From: Ilyomonas limi
GTDB taxonomy: Bacteria > Bacteroidota > Bacteroidia > Chitinophagales > Chitinophagaceae
Assembly (NCBI RefSeq): GCF_005233845.1
Contig: NZ_SZQL01000017.1
Location: 1-64,000 of the forward strand
DNA: 64,000 nucleotides
Reading direction: 5' to 3'
A program made the position numbers and the translations under genes. Shown one piece after another: positions 52,377 to 61,037 of the stretch (position 1 is its first letter; the number at the start of each line of letters is the position of its first letter). The notes beneath the pieces are model-generated. The model ran no database searches, was not told where the DNA came from, and saw only the letters and a list, made by a program, of their open reading frames with translations.

Positions 52377-54659
52377 ATGAAAAGAAAAATAGTTACACTC
52401 TTGCTCTGCACTGCTTGTTTTTCGTATGCGAATAGTCAGCCGCCTCATGTGACTAATAAAACAGCTTTCATCAATAACCTGATGAGTAAAATGACCATTG
52501 ATGAAAAGATAGGTCAGCTCAATCTGGTAACGCCCGGCGGCGCTGTTACCGGCTCGGTAGTGAGCCAGGATGTGGATGATAAAATCCGCAACGGTTTGGT
52601 AGGCGGTTTATTTGGCATTACCGGTCCTACGGCTGTGCGGCAGGCACAGGATATTGCTGTAAAAAACAGCCGTTTGCATATTCCCTTACTCTTCGGGCTC
52701 GATGTGATTCATGGCCATCGTACTATTTTTCCAATACCATTGGGTTTATCCTGTAGCTGGGATACTGCACTGATAGAACAAAGTGCAGCCATTGCCGCCA
52801 AAGAAGCTACTGCTGATGGGCTCAACTGGGCTTTTTCGCCAATGGTAGATATTGCCCGCGACCCACGCTGGGGACGTGTGGCAGAAGGCAGCGGCGAAGA
52901 CCCTTATCTGGGCAGCAAAATTGCAGCCGCTATGGTGCGCGGCTATCAGGGCAGTAATTACGACAGCGCCATACACCTGATGGCCTGCGTAAAGCATTTT
53001 GCACTATATGGCGCTGCCGAAGCCGGCCGGGATTACAACACAGTGGATATGAGCCGTATTAAAATGTATGAATACTACCTGCCGCCATACAAAGCTGCTG
53101 TGGATGCCGGTGTAGGCAGTGTGATGAGCTCTTTTAATGAAATAGATGGCATACCCGCAACGGCAAATAAATGGCTGCTCACCGATTTACTGCGTAAGCA
53201 GTGGGGTTTTAAGGGTATTGTTGTGTCAGATTATACTGCCGTAAGCGAAATGATTGCACATGGATCAGGCGATTTGCAAACCGTATCGGCCTTAGCTTTA
53301 AAAGCAGGCCTGGATATGGACATGGTAAGCGAAGGTTTCCTCACCACATTGAAACAATCGCTGAAAGAAGGCAAAGTAACAGAGCAGCAAATAAATGTGG
53401 CTTGCCGTAGGATACTGGAGGCAAAATACGACCTTGGCTTATTTGCCAATCCCTATCGGTTTTTGGATGAAAGCCGCGTATTGCGCGATATAATGACCGA
53501 TGAAAACCGGGCTGCTGCCAGAAATTATGCCGCCCATGCCTGTGTATTATTAAAAAATACCAACGGTGTTTTACCCTTAAAGAAAAGCGGCACTATCGCA
53601 TTAATTGGTCCCTTAGCCCAAAGCCAGCGTAATATGCTGGGCACCTGGAGCGTGTCGGGCGATTGGCAAAAATCGGTAACTATCGACAGTGGTATGAGAT
53701 ATGTGGGTGGTGACAGCGTGAATATTATTTATGCAAAAGGTACCAACATTTCGGATGATACAGCATTTGCAAAAAGAGTGAATGCTTTTGGCGAAGAAAT
53801 AAGCATAGACCAGCGCACGCCGCAGGAAATGCTGGATGAGGCGGTAAACATAGCTAAAAACGCTGATGTAATAGTTGCAGCTTTGGGCGAAGCTGCCGAT
53901 ATGACCGGCGAATCATCGAGCATGACTGATATTAGCTTGCCCGAAAGCCAGCAAACGTTATTAAAAGCTCTGGTAGCTACCGGTAAACCAGTGGTGGTGG
54001 TATTAATGAATGGCAGGCCAATGACATTAACCTGGGAAGACGAACATGTAGCTGCCATTGTGGATGCGTGGTTTGGCGGCACTGAAGCAGGCAACGGCAT
54101 TGCCGATGTGTTGTTTGGCAACTACAATCCTTCGGGAAAAATAACCATGACTTTTCCGCGCAATGTGGGGCAAATTCCCATTTATTACAACCACAAAAAC
54201 ACAGGTCGCCCCTACATAGAAGGACAAGGCACCAAGTTTAAAAGCGATTATCTGGATGTAACCAACGATCCGTTGTATCCTTTTGGTTATGGCTTAAGTT
54301 ATACCACTTTCAGCTATTCTGATGTAAGCCTCGATAGCAATACTATAAGCGGTAATCAAACATTAAAAGCAACCGTTACGGTTACCAATACCGGTGCTGT
54401 TGCCGGCGAAGAAACAGTGCAACTGTACATTGGCGACCCGGTAGCAAGTGTAACGCAGCCGGTGAAGAAATTAAAGGGTTTTCAAAAAATAATGCTGCAA
54501 CCCGGCGAAAGTAAACAGGTAATATTTAATATTACCTCTGACGATTTGAAGTTTTACAACAGCGATTTGAAGTATGTTTTTGAACCAGGTACATTTATTA
54601 TCCATATCGGACCAAATTCGCGCGACGTAAAATCGGCAATGGTGAACTGGGATAAATAA
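52377..54659 (+). CDS. bglX: Beta-glucosidase BglX-like (GH3)
   Basis: A 760-residue exported GH3 enzyme with a signal peptide (cut after A-N-S). Domain 1 barrel includes FSPMVDIARDPRWGRVAEGS and GEDPYLGSKIAA, and the catalytic nucleophile Asp285 in G-I-V-V-S-D-Y. The second domain (around 385-610) carries MLGTWSVSGDWQKSV and EAADMTGESSSMTDI. The fibronectin III-like domain ends the protein (QTLKATVTVTNTGAVAGEET). It cleaves terminal beta-glucosides in the periplasm. Length and order match BglX. Confidence 0.95.
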   Translation: MKRKIVTLLLCTACFSYANSQPPHVTNKTAFINNLMSKMTIDEKIGQLNLVTPGGAVTGSVVSQDVDDKIRNGLVGGLFGITGPTAVRQAQDIAVKNSRLHIPLLFGLDVIHGHRTIFPIPLGLSCSWDTALIEQSAAIAAKEATADGLNWAFSPMVDIARDPRWGRVAEGSGEDPYLGSKIAAAMVRGYQGSNYDSAIHLMACVKHFALYGAAEAGRDYNTVDMSRIKMYEYYLPPYKAAVDAGVGSVMSSFNEIDGIPATANKWLLTDLLRKQWGFKGIVVSDYTAVSEMIAHGSGDLQTVSALALKAGLDMDMVSEGFLTTLKQSLKEGKVTEQQINVACRRILEAKYDLGLFANPYRFLDESRVLRDIMTDENRAAARNYAAHACVLLKNTNGVLPLKKSGTIALIGPLAQSQRNMLGTWSVSGDWQKSVTIDSGMRYVGGDSVNIIYAKGTNISDDTAFAKRVNAFGEEISIDQRTPQEMLDEAVNIAKNADVIVAALGEAADMTGESSSMTDISLPESQQTLLKALVATGKPVVVVLMNGRPMTLTWEDEHVAAIVDAWFGGTEAGNGIADVLFGNYNPSGKITMTFPRNVGQIPIYYNHKNTGRPYIEGQGTKFKSDYLDVTNDPLYPFGYGLSYTTFSYSDVSLDSNTISGNQTLKATVTVTNTGAVAGEETVQLYIGDPVASVTQPVKKLKGFQKIMLQPGESKQVIFNITSDDLKFYNSDLKYVFEPGTFIIHIGPNSRDVKSAMVNWDK

Positions 54660-54776
54660 TTAAGTAAGCTGCAAGTAGGATGCTTAGAACTAAATGTACA
54701 TTGTGAAATAGAATCAGACTTTTTGAAACCATATAGGCGCGAAGAACACTCGCAAGCACCAAGTGTTTTAGAAAAT

Positions 54777-54813
54777 AAAAGGCTCAGAACCTTCAAAAGT
54801 TCTGAGCCTTTTT
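54777..54813. terminator. Terminator between bglX and a convergent HAD gene
   Basis: AAAAGGCTCAGAAC (54777-54790) pairs with GTTCTGAGCCTTTT (54799-54812), followed by T. Confidence 0.85.
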
Positions 54814-54846
54814 CATGCGCTTTTATTACACTTTATATAACCCGAT

Positions 54847-55494
54847 TTATATCCTCTCAAACAACCAGTTGCTAAAGTCCTTTACCGTATAAAACAATTC
54901 ATCCGGCTGTAATGCTTTTAAGCTTTCGGGCGCTGTAGTTTCGGCCCACGCTGCCGCAACTACCGGAATGCCTGCTTTTCTGCTTGCAATAATATCGCTG
55001 GGCGCATCACCAACATACAATGCTTCCTCTTTTTGTACTTCTTTAAATGCCTCCAGAATTAATTGGATACCATTTGCCTTTTGTGGTCCTGCGGGTGAGC
55101 CGGTTTCAATTATTTCAAAGAAAGGTGTCAACTCAAAATGTTTTAAAGAAATAGCAGTGCTGTGTTTGCCTTTGCCCGTAACCATGGCAATACGCACACC
55201 TTTACCTTGCAACATTTTCAATACTTCTTTAATACCATCAAATGGCAGTGGACACATCTCGTGCAAACTTTCGTAATGATGTAAGTAATCTGCTATGCCC
55301 TTATCGTAATGCCCGGGAGCTAAAGCCATAATAGTTCCCTCTTCAGAAGGTCCGAAAGTGGCGATGATTTCAGCATCAGTAATTGTATGTTTTATTAATG
55401 GCTCTATTGATTGGCGAAATGCTTCAATACAAAGTGGTAAGGTGTTTGCCAATGTTCCATCAAGGTCAAAAATGACTGCTTTTATTGTAGGCAT
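54847..55494 (-). CDS. HAD-family phosphatase, phosphoglycolate phosphatase-like
   Basis: A 215-residue HAD subfamily I protein. Motif I is V-I-F-D-L-D-G-T-L-A-N-T (nucleophile Asp10), motif II IAMVTGKGKHS (Thr), the lysine motif in AGPQKANGI and motif IV YVGDAPSDIIASRKAG. The alpha-helical cap follows motif I. Gph-like or pyrophosphatase activity is likely; substrate cannot be settled. Single gene. Confidence 0.9.
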   Translation of the reverse strand: MPTIKAVIFDLDGTLANTLPLCIEAFRQSIEPLIKHTITDAEIIATFGPSEEGTIMALAPGHYDKGIADYLHHYESLHEMCPLPFDGIKEVLKMLQGKGVRIAMVTGKGKHSTAISLKHFELTPFFEIIETGSPAGPQKANGIQLILEAFKEVQKEEALYVGDAPSDIIASRKAGIPVVAAAWAETTAPESLKALQPDELFYTVKDFSNWLFERI

Positions 55495-55946
55495 TTGTTT
55501 TATAATAATGGTTGTTTATAGATGCAATGGATAAAAAGTGCTGTACTTGTAAGTTATTTTTTGGCAACATAAACAAAAAGGGATTAGTTACAAAACAGAT
55601 GCAGGTAGTAAAAAGGTAAAGCTTTATTAGCACACTGTTAAAGGCTTATTTTTTTGGAGTACATTTCAAACAGTCGCATTGATTTTATCTATTATCTAAA
55701 GATGCAATTGTAGGTTACAGGCAAAAGACCTTACAATCTTATTAAAAAGATAGAAAATAAGGCTGTAGAGTGTGACTATGTAAGAGCAGCAGATAAAATT
55801 TGATAGCGCAAAAGCCTGAATTGTTTACATTCTGCATTATCCATTGAGCATCGTAACAAATTCATTTACTTAACTTTGAAATATTCGGTATTCTACAAAT
55901 ACGCCCTGGTGCTGATCTGTATTTTTATTAAATAAACCGGTAGCAG
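55495..55946. other. 452-bp divergent intergenic region
   Basis: This spacer contains the exact -7 element TAACTTTG at 55871-55878, 68 bases before the lipoprotein gene. No coding frame or hairpin was identified. Confidence 0.45.
55871..55878 (+). promoter_or_regulatory. TAnnTTTG-type -7 element
   Basis: TAACTTTG matches the Bacteroidota -7 consensus exactly. The nearest upstream TTG (55844-55846) is 24 bases away, longer than the usual spacer. Confidence 0.35.
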
Positions 55947-56537
55947 ATGATAAGAGTTATTACAATGTATTTAATGGTTGTATTGTTTTGTTCGGGTTGT
56001 GGCTTGAGAGCCCGTGAAGAAGCGGTACAGAAGAAAGAAGACGAGCTGGCGCAAAGAGAGCAACAACTCTCGTTAAGAGAAAAATCGCTGGCTTTAAGAG
56101 AGGAAGAGGTGCTGGAGCTAAAGCAAAAGCTGGACAGCGTTAAAACAAAAACCGATACGGCATTGGTGTACAACCAACAGCTTATTGGCGAGTGGAATGT
56201 GAAGATGACCTGCACCGAAACAACTTGTCCCGGCTCGGCGGTGGGCGATACAAAAACAGAAACCTGGAATATTGGTTACGATAGCAGTTTTATTGTTGCA
56301 AAAGCAATTGCCAGCGATAAACTGGTAAGAGTATATACCGGCAGCTACGACGGTAATATGCTCACGCTTACTGAAAACATAACAGATGCCCCCACAGAAC
56401 CAGCAACCAAAATGACTATACGTCTCACGCTGACCGGCAACGATACAATGGAAGGTCAGCGGGAAATAGTGCGGGAGAATGATTGCAGAATTATATATAG
56501 CCTGCAATTGAGCAAACAAAAGTCATCATCCAAATAA
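55947..56537 (+). CDS. Coiled-coil lipoprotein paired with an antiporter
   Basis: A 196-residue lipoprotein (lipobox S-G-C, Cys18). Residues 20-65 form a charged coiled coil (ALREEEVLELKQKLDSVKTK with heptads of E/K/L). The C-terminal domain (about 75-185) starts LIGEWNVKMTCTETTCPGSA and continues through strands YDGNMLTLTENITDA and MTIRLTLTGNDTMEGQREIV, a lipocalin-like barrel. The antiporter gene starts nine bases downstream, so it is very probably co-transcribed. Function unknown; it may be an envelope partner of the transporter. Confidence 0.75.
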   Translation: MIRVITMYLMVVLFCSGCGLRAREEAVQKKEDELAQREQQLSLREKSLALREEEVLELKQKLDSVKTKTDTALVYNQQLIGEWNVKMTCTETTCPGSAVGDTKTETWNIGYDSSFIVAKAIASDKLVRVYTGSYDGNMLTLTENITDAPTEPATKMTIRLTLTGNDTMEGQREIVRENDCRIIYSLQLSKQKSSSK

Positions 56538-56546
56538 ATTTTTTGC

Positions 56547-58715
56547 ATGGTATTATTAGCCGATTTGAATTTTGATTTGCCATTGCGCAATCCTGTTATA
56601 ATATTTTCGCTCGTATTGTTTATTATACTGTTTGCTCCTATTTTATTTAATAAAATAAAGGTGCCACATATAATAGGATTGATACTGGCAGGCGTAATTG
56701 TGGGACCGTATGGCTTAAACCTGTTACGCAGAGATAGCAGTATTGTATTGTTTGGAACAGTAGGCTTGCTGTATATCATGTTTTTAGCCGGACTGGAAAT
56801 AGATCTCACCGAGTTTAAAAAAAACAGAAATAAAATTATCGTATTTGGCATTACTACTTTTTTGCTGCCGCTCACATTTGGCACGTTGGCAAGCTATTAT
56901 ATATTGGGCTATGGCCTTTTGTCGTCTATCCTGCTGGCAAGTATGTTTTCTACACACACGCTTATTTCGTATCCTATTGCCAGCCGCTTTGGCATTACCA
57001 AAAACAGAGCCGTTACGCTTACCATTGGCGGAACGATGATAACCGATATTTTTGCTTTATTAATATTAGCAGCCGTTTCGGGCATGACCAAAGAAGAAGT
57101 TACTTCTTCGTTCTGGATTACATTGGGCATATCTACCCTGGTTTTTGTACTTATTGTTTTTCTTGTTTTTCCATATATCATCCGCTGGTTTTTCAAGAAA
57201 TTTGATGATGCGGTATCGCAATACATTTTTGTGCTGGCTATTGTTTTTCTTTCTGCTTTTTTAGCCGAAGCCGCAGGTATAGAAGCCATTATTGGCGCTT
57301 TTTTTTCGGGGCTGGTGTTAAACAGGTTTGTACCGCACACTTCGCCGCTGATGAACCGTATAGACTTTGTAGGTAATGCTTTATTTATTCCTTTTTTTCT
57401 CATCAGTGTAGGTATGCTGGTAGATGTAACGGTGCTGGTAAAAGGATGGGGAGCACTGCGCGTAGCGGGCGTGATTGTAGTAGTAGCCATCAGCACAAAA
57501 TATGTGGCAGCCCGCATTACCCAAAAAGCATTCAAACTACTACCGGCAGAAGGCAATATGATTTTTGGATTAAGCACCTCCCATGCTGCGGCTACGCTGG
57601 CAATTATACTGGTAGGCTACAATATTATCATTGGCGAAGCGCCCAATGGCGATCCTATCAGGCTACTGAATGAAGATGTATTGAATGGTACTATTTTGCT
57701 TATATTAATAAGTTGCGCCATCAGTTCCTTTGTGGTTGAAAGAGCAGCAAGACAGCTTGTATTAACCAATGACGATGAAGCAAAAGATAACACGGCGGCA
57801 CAACAACGTATTTTGATTTCGCTGGCTTACCCGCACAATGTAACAGAACTGGTGGATATAGGACTGATGATGAAAGGCAAAAAAAGCACTACCGCTTTGT
57901 ATGTACTGCATGTGGTAAGCGATGAAGATAATAACGAAAAAGCAGAACCTGCAGGTAAAAAGCTGCTGGACAAAGCAGTAAAGCAGGCGGCCGCTGCAGA
58001 AGTAGTGCTGCAACCTATTACGCGCTACGATACCAACATTAGTAATGGTATTATTTACACCATTAAAGAGCAAAACATTACCGATCTGATCATCGGGCTG
58101 CATCGTGGCGAAGATGATAAAAAAGATTTTTTCGGTGCTATTACCGAAAGAATTATCAAGCGTATTTACGAAACCATTTTTATCTACAATCACGTTCAGC
58201 CACTAAATACTATCAAAAGAATAGTAACAGTTGTAACGCCCAAAGCGGAAACTGAACCCGGCTTTACACACTGGTTGCTGAAGATAATGACCATTGCCAA
58301 AGAAGCCGGATTGACACTATCGTTTTATGCTGCGGCCGAAACAATAGTAGAGTTAAAACAGTTTCAGAAAAATGCAGGCGAAAATATTCCTGCCGTGTAT
58401 ACCCTCTTTCACAATTGGGACGATTTTTTGATTTTGAGCTCTTACTTAAAGCAAAACGATTTGTTTGCAATTGTTACCTCCCGTAAAGGATATGCTTCTT
58501 ATCAAACAGCATTGGAAAAATTGCCCTATTATTTAAAGATCTATTTTGCTAACCAATCTTACCTGCTTATTTATCCTAAGCAGGTAGAACAAGGCATTAA
58601 GATGGATGACGTGCAATATGTAGACAGTTCGCTGGCAGAAACAGTAACTGAAAAAGTACAGGTGCTTAAAAAACCGGGCGATTTGTTGAGAGAATTATTC
58701 AGGCGAAAAAAGTAG
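56547..58715 (+). CDS. CPA2-family cation:proton antiporter with C-terminal USP-like region
   Basis: A 722-residue transporter. Residues 15-400 contain about 12 membrane segments of the Kef/NhaS-type CPA2 fold (VPHIIGLILAGVIVGPYGL, LYIMFLAGLEIDL, SFWITLGISTLVFVLIVFLV). The ion site is in the discontinuous helix (GGTMITDIFALLILAAVSG). The C-terminal 300 residues hold two repeats like universal stress proteins (ALYVLHVVSDEDN, ITDLIIGLHRGED). It exchanges H+ for K+ or Na+. Same transcript as the lipoprotein before it. Confidence 0.9.
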   Translation: MVLLADLNFDLPLRNPVIIFSLVLFIILFAPILFNKIKVPHIIGLILAGVIVGPYGLNLLRRDSSIVLFGTVGLLYIMFLAGLEIDLTEFKKNRNKIIVFGITTFLLPLTFGTLASYYILGYGLLSSILLASMFSTHTLISYPIASRFGITKNRAVTLTIGGTMITDIFALLILAAVSGMTKEEVTSSFWITLGISTLVFVLIVFLVFPYIIRWFFKKFDDAVSQYIFVLAIVFLSAFLAEAAGIEAIIGAFFSGLVLNRFVPHTSPLMNRIDFVGNALFIPFFLISVGMLVDVTVLVKGWGALRVAGVIVVVAISTKYVAARITQKAFKLLPAEGNMIFGLSTSHAAATLAIILVGYNIIIGEAPNGDPIRLLNEDVLNGTILLILISCAISSFVVERAARQLVLTNDDEAKDNTAAQQRILISLAYPHNVTELVDIGLMMKGKKSTTALYVLHVVSDEDNNEKAEPAGKKLLDKAVKQAAAAEVVLQPITRYDTNISNGIIYTIKEQNITDLIIGLHRGEDDKKDFFGAITERIIKRIYETIFIYNHVQPLNTIKRIVTVVTPKAETEPGFTHWLLKIMTIAKEAGLTLSFYAAAETIVELKQFQKNAGENIPAVYTLFHNWDDFLILSSYLKQNDLFAIVTSRKGYASYQTALEKLPYYLKIYFANQSYLLIYPKQVEQGIKMDDVQYVDSSLAETVTEKVQVLKKPGDLLRELFRRKK

Positions 58716-58763
58716 AGGATTGCCCATTTAGCACATTATCAACTACACTACTATACTTTCCGG

Positions 58764-58779
58764 CGGGTGGAAACGCCCG
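58764..58779. terminator. GNRA-loop hairpin between convergent genes
   Basis: CGGGTG-GAAA-CGCCCG forms a short stem (one G-U pair) with a GAAA tetraloop between convergent genes. Confidence 0.4.
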
Positions 58780-58797
58780 GCGGTTAATTTATTATCA

Positions 58798-59196
58798 TTA
58801 TTTAATATTGGGCAATAAGTACAACACCAGCAGGATGCTGCCAATCAAAATGCTCAGCGTAAGTAAAGCAGACAGCCATTTGGAAGGGAAATAAGAATTG
58901 TTGTTCAACTGCTTTTCTATATTTAAATATCTGATGAAAGCCAGCATTGCCAAAATTGCGCCTAAAGCTACCATAATAACGCCTGTGATTGCCGAATAGC
59001 CTTTGCCCGGAATGGCTACCTTACCGCCCAGTGCCACCGATAATTGCCTGATAAACAAAGCAAATTTTACAATCACAAAGCCAAAGCCCATCAGTGCAAT
59101 GCTGGTACGTATCCATGCCAAAAAAGTACGTTCATTAGCAAGGTGGTCGGTAGGTCCGGCCGGTTTTCTTTCTTTCTCGTTGTCTTTATTATCCAT
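58798..59196 (-). CDS. DUF202/YidH-family membrane protein
   Basis: A 132-residue protein with the DUF202 signature LANERTFLAWIRTSIALMGF-GFVIVKF and three membrane segments (about 30-50, 70-95, 108-128). YidH-like family; molecular role unknown. The N-terminal tail is charged. Pirin and Crp genes follow at a distance on the same strand. Confidence 0.9.
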   Translation of the reverse strand: MDNKDNEKERKPAGPTDHLANERTFLAWIRTSIALMGFGFVIVKFALFIRQLSVALGGKVAIPGKGYSAITGVIMVALGAILAMLAFIRYLNIEKQLNNNSYFPSKWLSALLTLSILIGSILLVLYLLPNIK

Positions 59197-59298
59197 GCTT
59201 CTTTTTGCCTACGCATGCAAATACAATACCTACCGGCACAATAAGCAATTTGCATGTTTTGTGAGAAAAATACCAGATTCAAAAAAAGGTACTGATTA

Positions 59299-60174
59299 TT
59301 ATTCTAAATAGCCAAACTTTCCTTTATTATAATCGTCGAATGCCTGCATTAATTCTGCATTTGTGTTCATTACAAAAGGTCCGTGTGCAGCAATAGGTTC
59401 GTTAATGGATTCCCCGCTTAAAATTAAAACAATTGAATTTTCTTGTGCTTTAACAGTAAACGTTTCTCCATCATTTTCAAAAAGTACAAAATGGTCGGCA
59501 GGTACTTCTTCCGTTTCATTAATTATTACACTTCCTTCAACAACCAGCGCTGCGGTATTGTATTGTGGTGGAAAACTAAAGTCGGTCTTTGCTTCTTTAT
59601 TCAACTTTGCATTTAACAAATGAACCGGCGTAAATGTGGAAGCTGAACCCTGAACATTTTTATATTGCCCGGCAATTACTTCAATTTCCCCGCTATTGTT
59701 TTCCAAAGTATAGCGATTGATTTGCTTGTTGGAAAGTGCCTGGTATTTTGGGTTCGACATTTTATCCTTTGCAGGCAGGTTTACCCAAAGTTGCACCATC
59801 TGAAAATCGCCCCCCTCTTTACTCCAGTTTTCTTCGTGGTATTCTTTATGCAACACGCCCGATGCTGCCGTCATCCATTGCACGTCTCCTTCTGCAATTA
59901 CACCGCCGCCACCACTGCTATCCTGGTGTGCTACCCTGCCTTTATAGGCAATCGTCACTGTTTCAAATCCGCGGTGAGGATGTACACTAACGCCTCTTGG
60001 TTTATCGCTTGGAGTAAAGTAAAATTTCGAGTTATAATCCAGCATGATAAAAGGGTTCATTCGCTGCATATCCAAACGGTAACCGCCCGGGATAAAGTTG
60101 TGCACTCTAAAACCATCGCCTACATAGTGTGGCGCTCGTGGCGACATGACTAATTCTACATTTTTTATTGCCAT
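59299..60174 (-). CDS. Pirin family protein
   Basis: A 291-residue bicupin. Pirin signature VHPHRGFETVTIAYKGRVAH contains the metal-binding H-P-H and the later E-G-D-V-Q-W-M block (GDVQWMTAASGVLHKEYHEE). The second cupin (about 190-285) lacks a full metal site. Pirins act as quercetinases or redox-linked cofactors. The ATG at 60174 is preferred to an upstream in-frame one that lies in the spacer. The Crp/Fnr-type regulator gene ends 68 bp upstream on the same strand, a typical pair. Confidence 0.9.
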   Translation of the reverse strand: MAIKNVELVMSPRAPHYVGDGFRVHNFIPGGYRLDMQRMNPFIMLDYNSKFYFTPSDKPRGVSVHPHRGFETVTIAYKGRVAHQDSSGGGGVIAEGDVQWMTAASGVLHKEYHEENWSKEGGDFQMVQLWVNLPAKDKMSNPKYQALSNKQINRYTLENNSGEIEVIAGQYKNVQGSASTFTPVHLLNAKLNKEAKTDFSFPPQYNTAALVVEGSVIINETEEVPADHFVLFENDGETFTVKAQENSIVLILSGESINEPIAAHGPFVMNTNAELMQAFDDYNKGKFGYLE

Positions 60175-60242
60175 AGTATTAAAATTTTCTACTGTAAAAT
60201 TAGCAATCACAGCAAGCCTGTGCATTGATGTAAGGTAAGTAA

Positions 60243-60851
60243 TTATCGCTTGAAATTTTTTGCAGCCAGGTCTTTTCTTACTCTGCTTAAACTTTCGGGG
60301 GTAATGCCTAAGTAAGACGCTACCATAGACTGTGGAACACGTAGCAGCAGGTTGGGATAAATTTTTATAAAATCCAGATAACGTTCTTCGGCAGTGGCAC
60401 TTAACAGTTGGTTGATTCTGTTTTGCAAATGCCGGATATGGTTATGTAATAGCTTGTTGTTAAACTGGAGGAAAGATGTATTTTTTTGAGCTAATTGGGT
60501 GATAAAATTTTCATCGAGCAAAATAACACTGCTGTCTTCCAGTGCCTGAATAAAATAATGGGATGGCTGATTAAAATAAACACTTTCCCTATCGGCAACA
60601 AACCATGTCTCAGGTGCAAATTGAAGAATATGTTCTTTTCCCTTTTCGTCTATTGAATAGTATCTCAATAAACCCTGCTCTACATAAAAAGAATATTTAC
60701 AAATTTCTCCCTGCCGCAGCAAAAAACTGCCTTTATCTACTTTCAGTAATTTACAATTTTCAATTAATGCCTCAATAGAGTGTTTGTCAATATCAATATT
60801 TGATGTCAGAAATGTGATTAACTTAAAGTCGTTCATTTTTAGGCGGCTCAT
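60243..60851 (-). CDS. Crp/Fnr-family transcriptional regulator
   Basis: A 202-residue regulator. The cyclic-nucleotide-binding domain (about 15-125) contains GSFLLRQGEICKYSFYVEQG and FAPETWFVADRESVYFNQPS. The C-terminal DNA-binding region is shorter than in E. coli CRP: PQSMVASYLGITPESLSRVR-KDL is the recognition-helix area. No conserved cysteine set for an iron-sulfur cluster. Probably controls the pirin gene beside it (inference from pairing). Alternative start 60836. Confidence 0.9.
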   Translation of the reverse strand: MSRLKMNDFKLITFLTSNIDIDKHSIEALIENCKLLKVDKGSFLLRQGEICKYSFYVEQGLLRYYSIDEKGKEHILQFAPETWFVADRESVYFNQPSHYFIQALEDSSVILLDENFITQLAQKNTSFLQFNNKLLHNHIRHLQNRINQLLSATAEERYLDFIKIYPNLLLRVPQSMVASYLGITPESLSRVRKDLAAKNFKR

Positions 60852-60868
60852 TGTATCAGCACCAGCAG

Positions 60869-60876
60869 CAAAAATA
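60869..60876 (-). promoter_or_regulatory. TAnnTTTG-type -7 element before the Crp/Fnr gene
   Basis: The minus strand reads TATTTTTG 18 bases before the ATG; no -33 element at a suitable distance. Confidence 0.3.
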
Positions 60877-61037
60877 TACGTTACGCTTCACTTTTATTAA
60901 TTTCCAACTTTCTCTTTTCTTCCATCTTTTTCTATGTTTTTTGTGTTTTCAAATGATAAATCCGCAATTAACTGCTATCAAATTATGGAATACTATTTGA
61001 AATTATACAGCGCATTTATCCATCTCAACATACGGCT

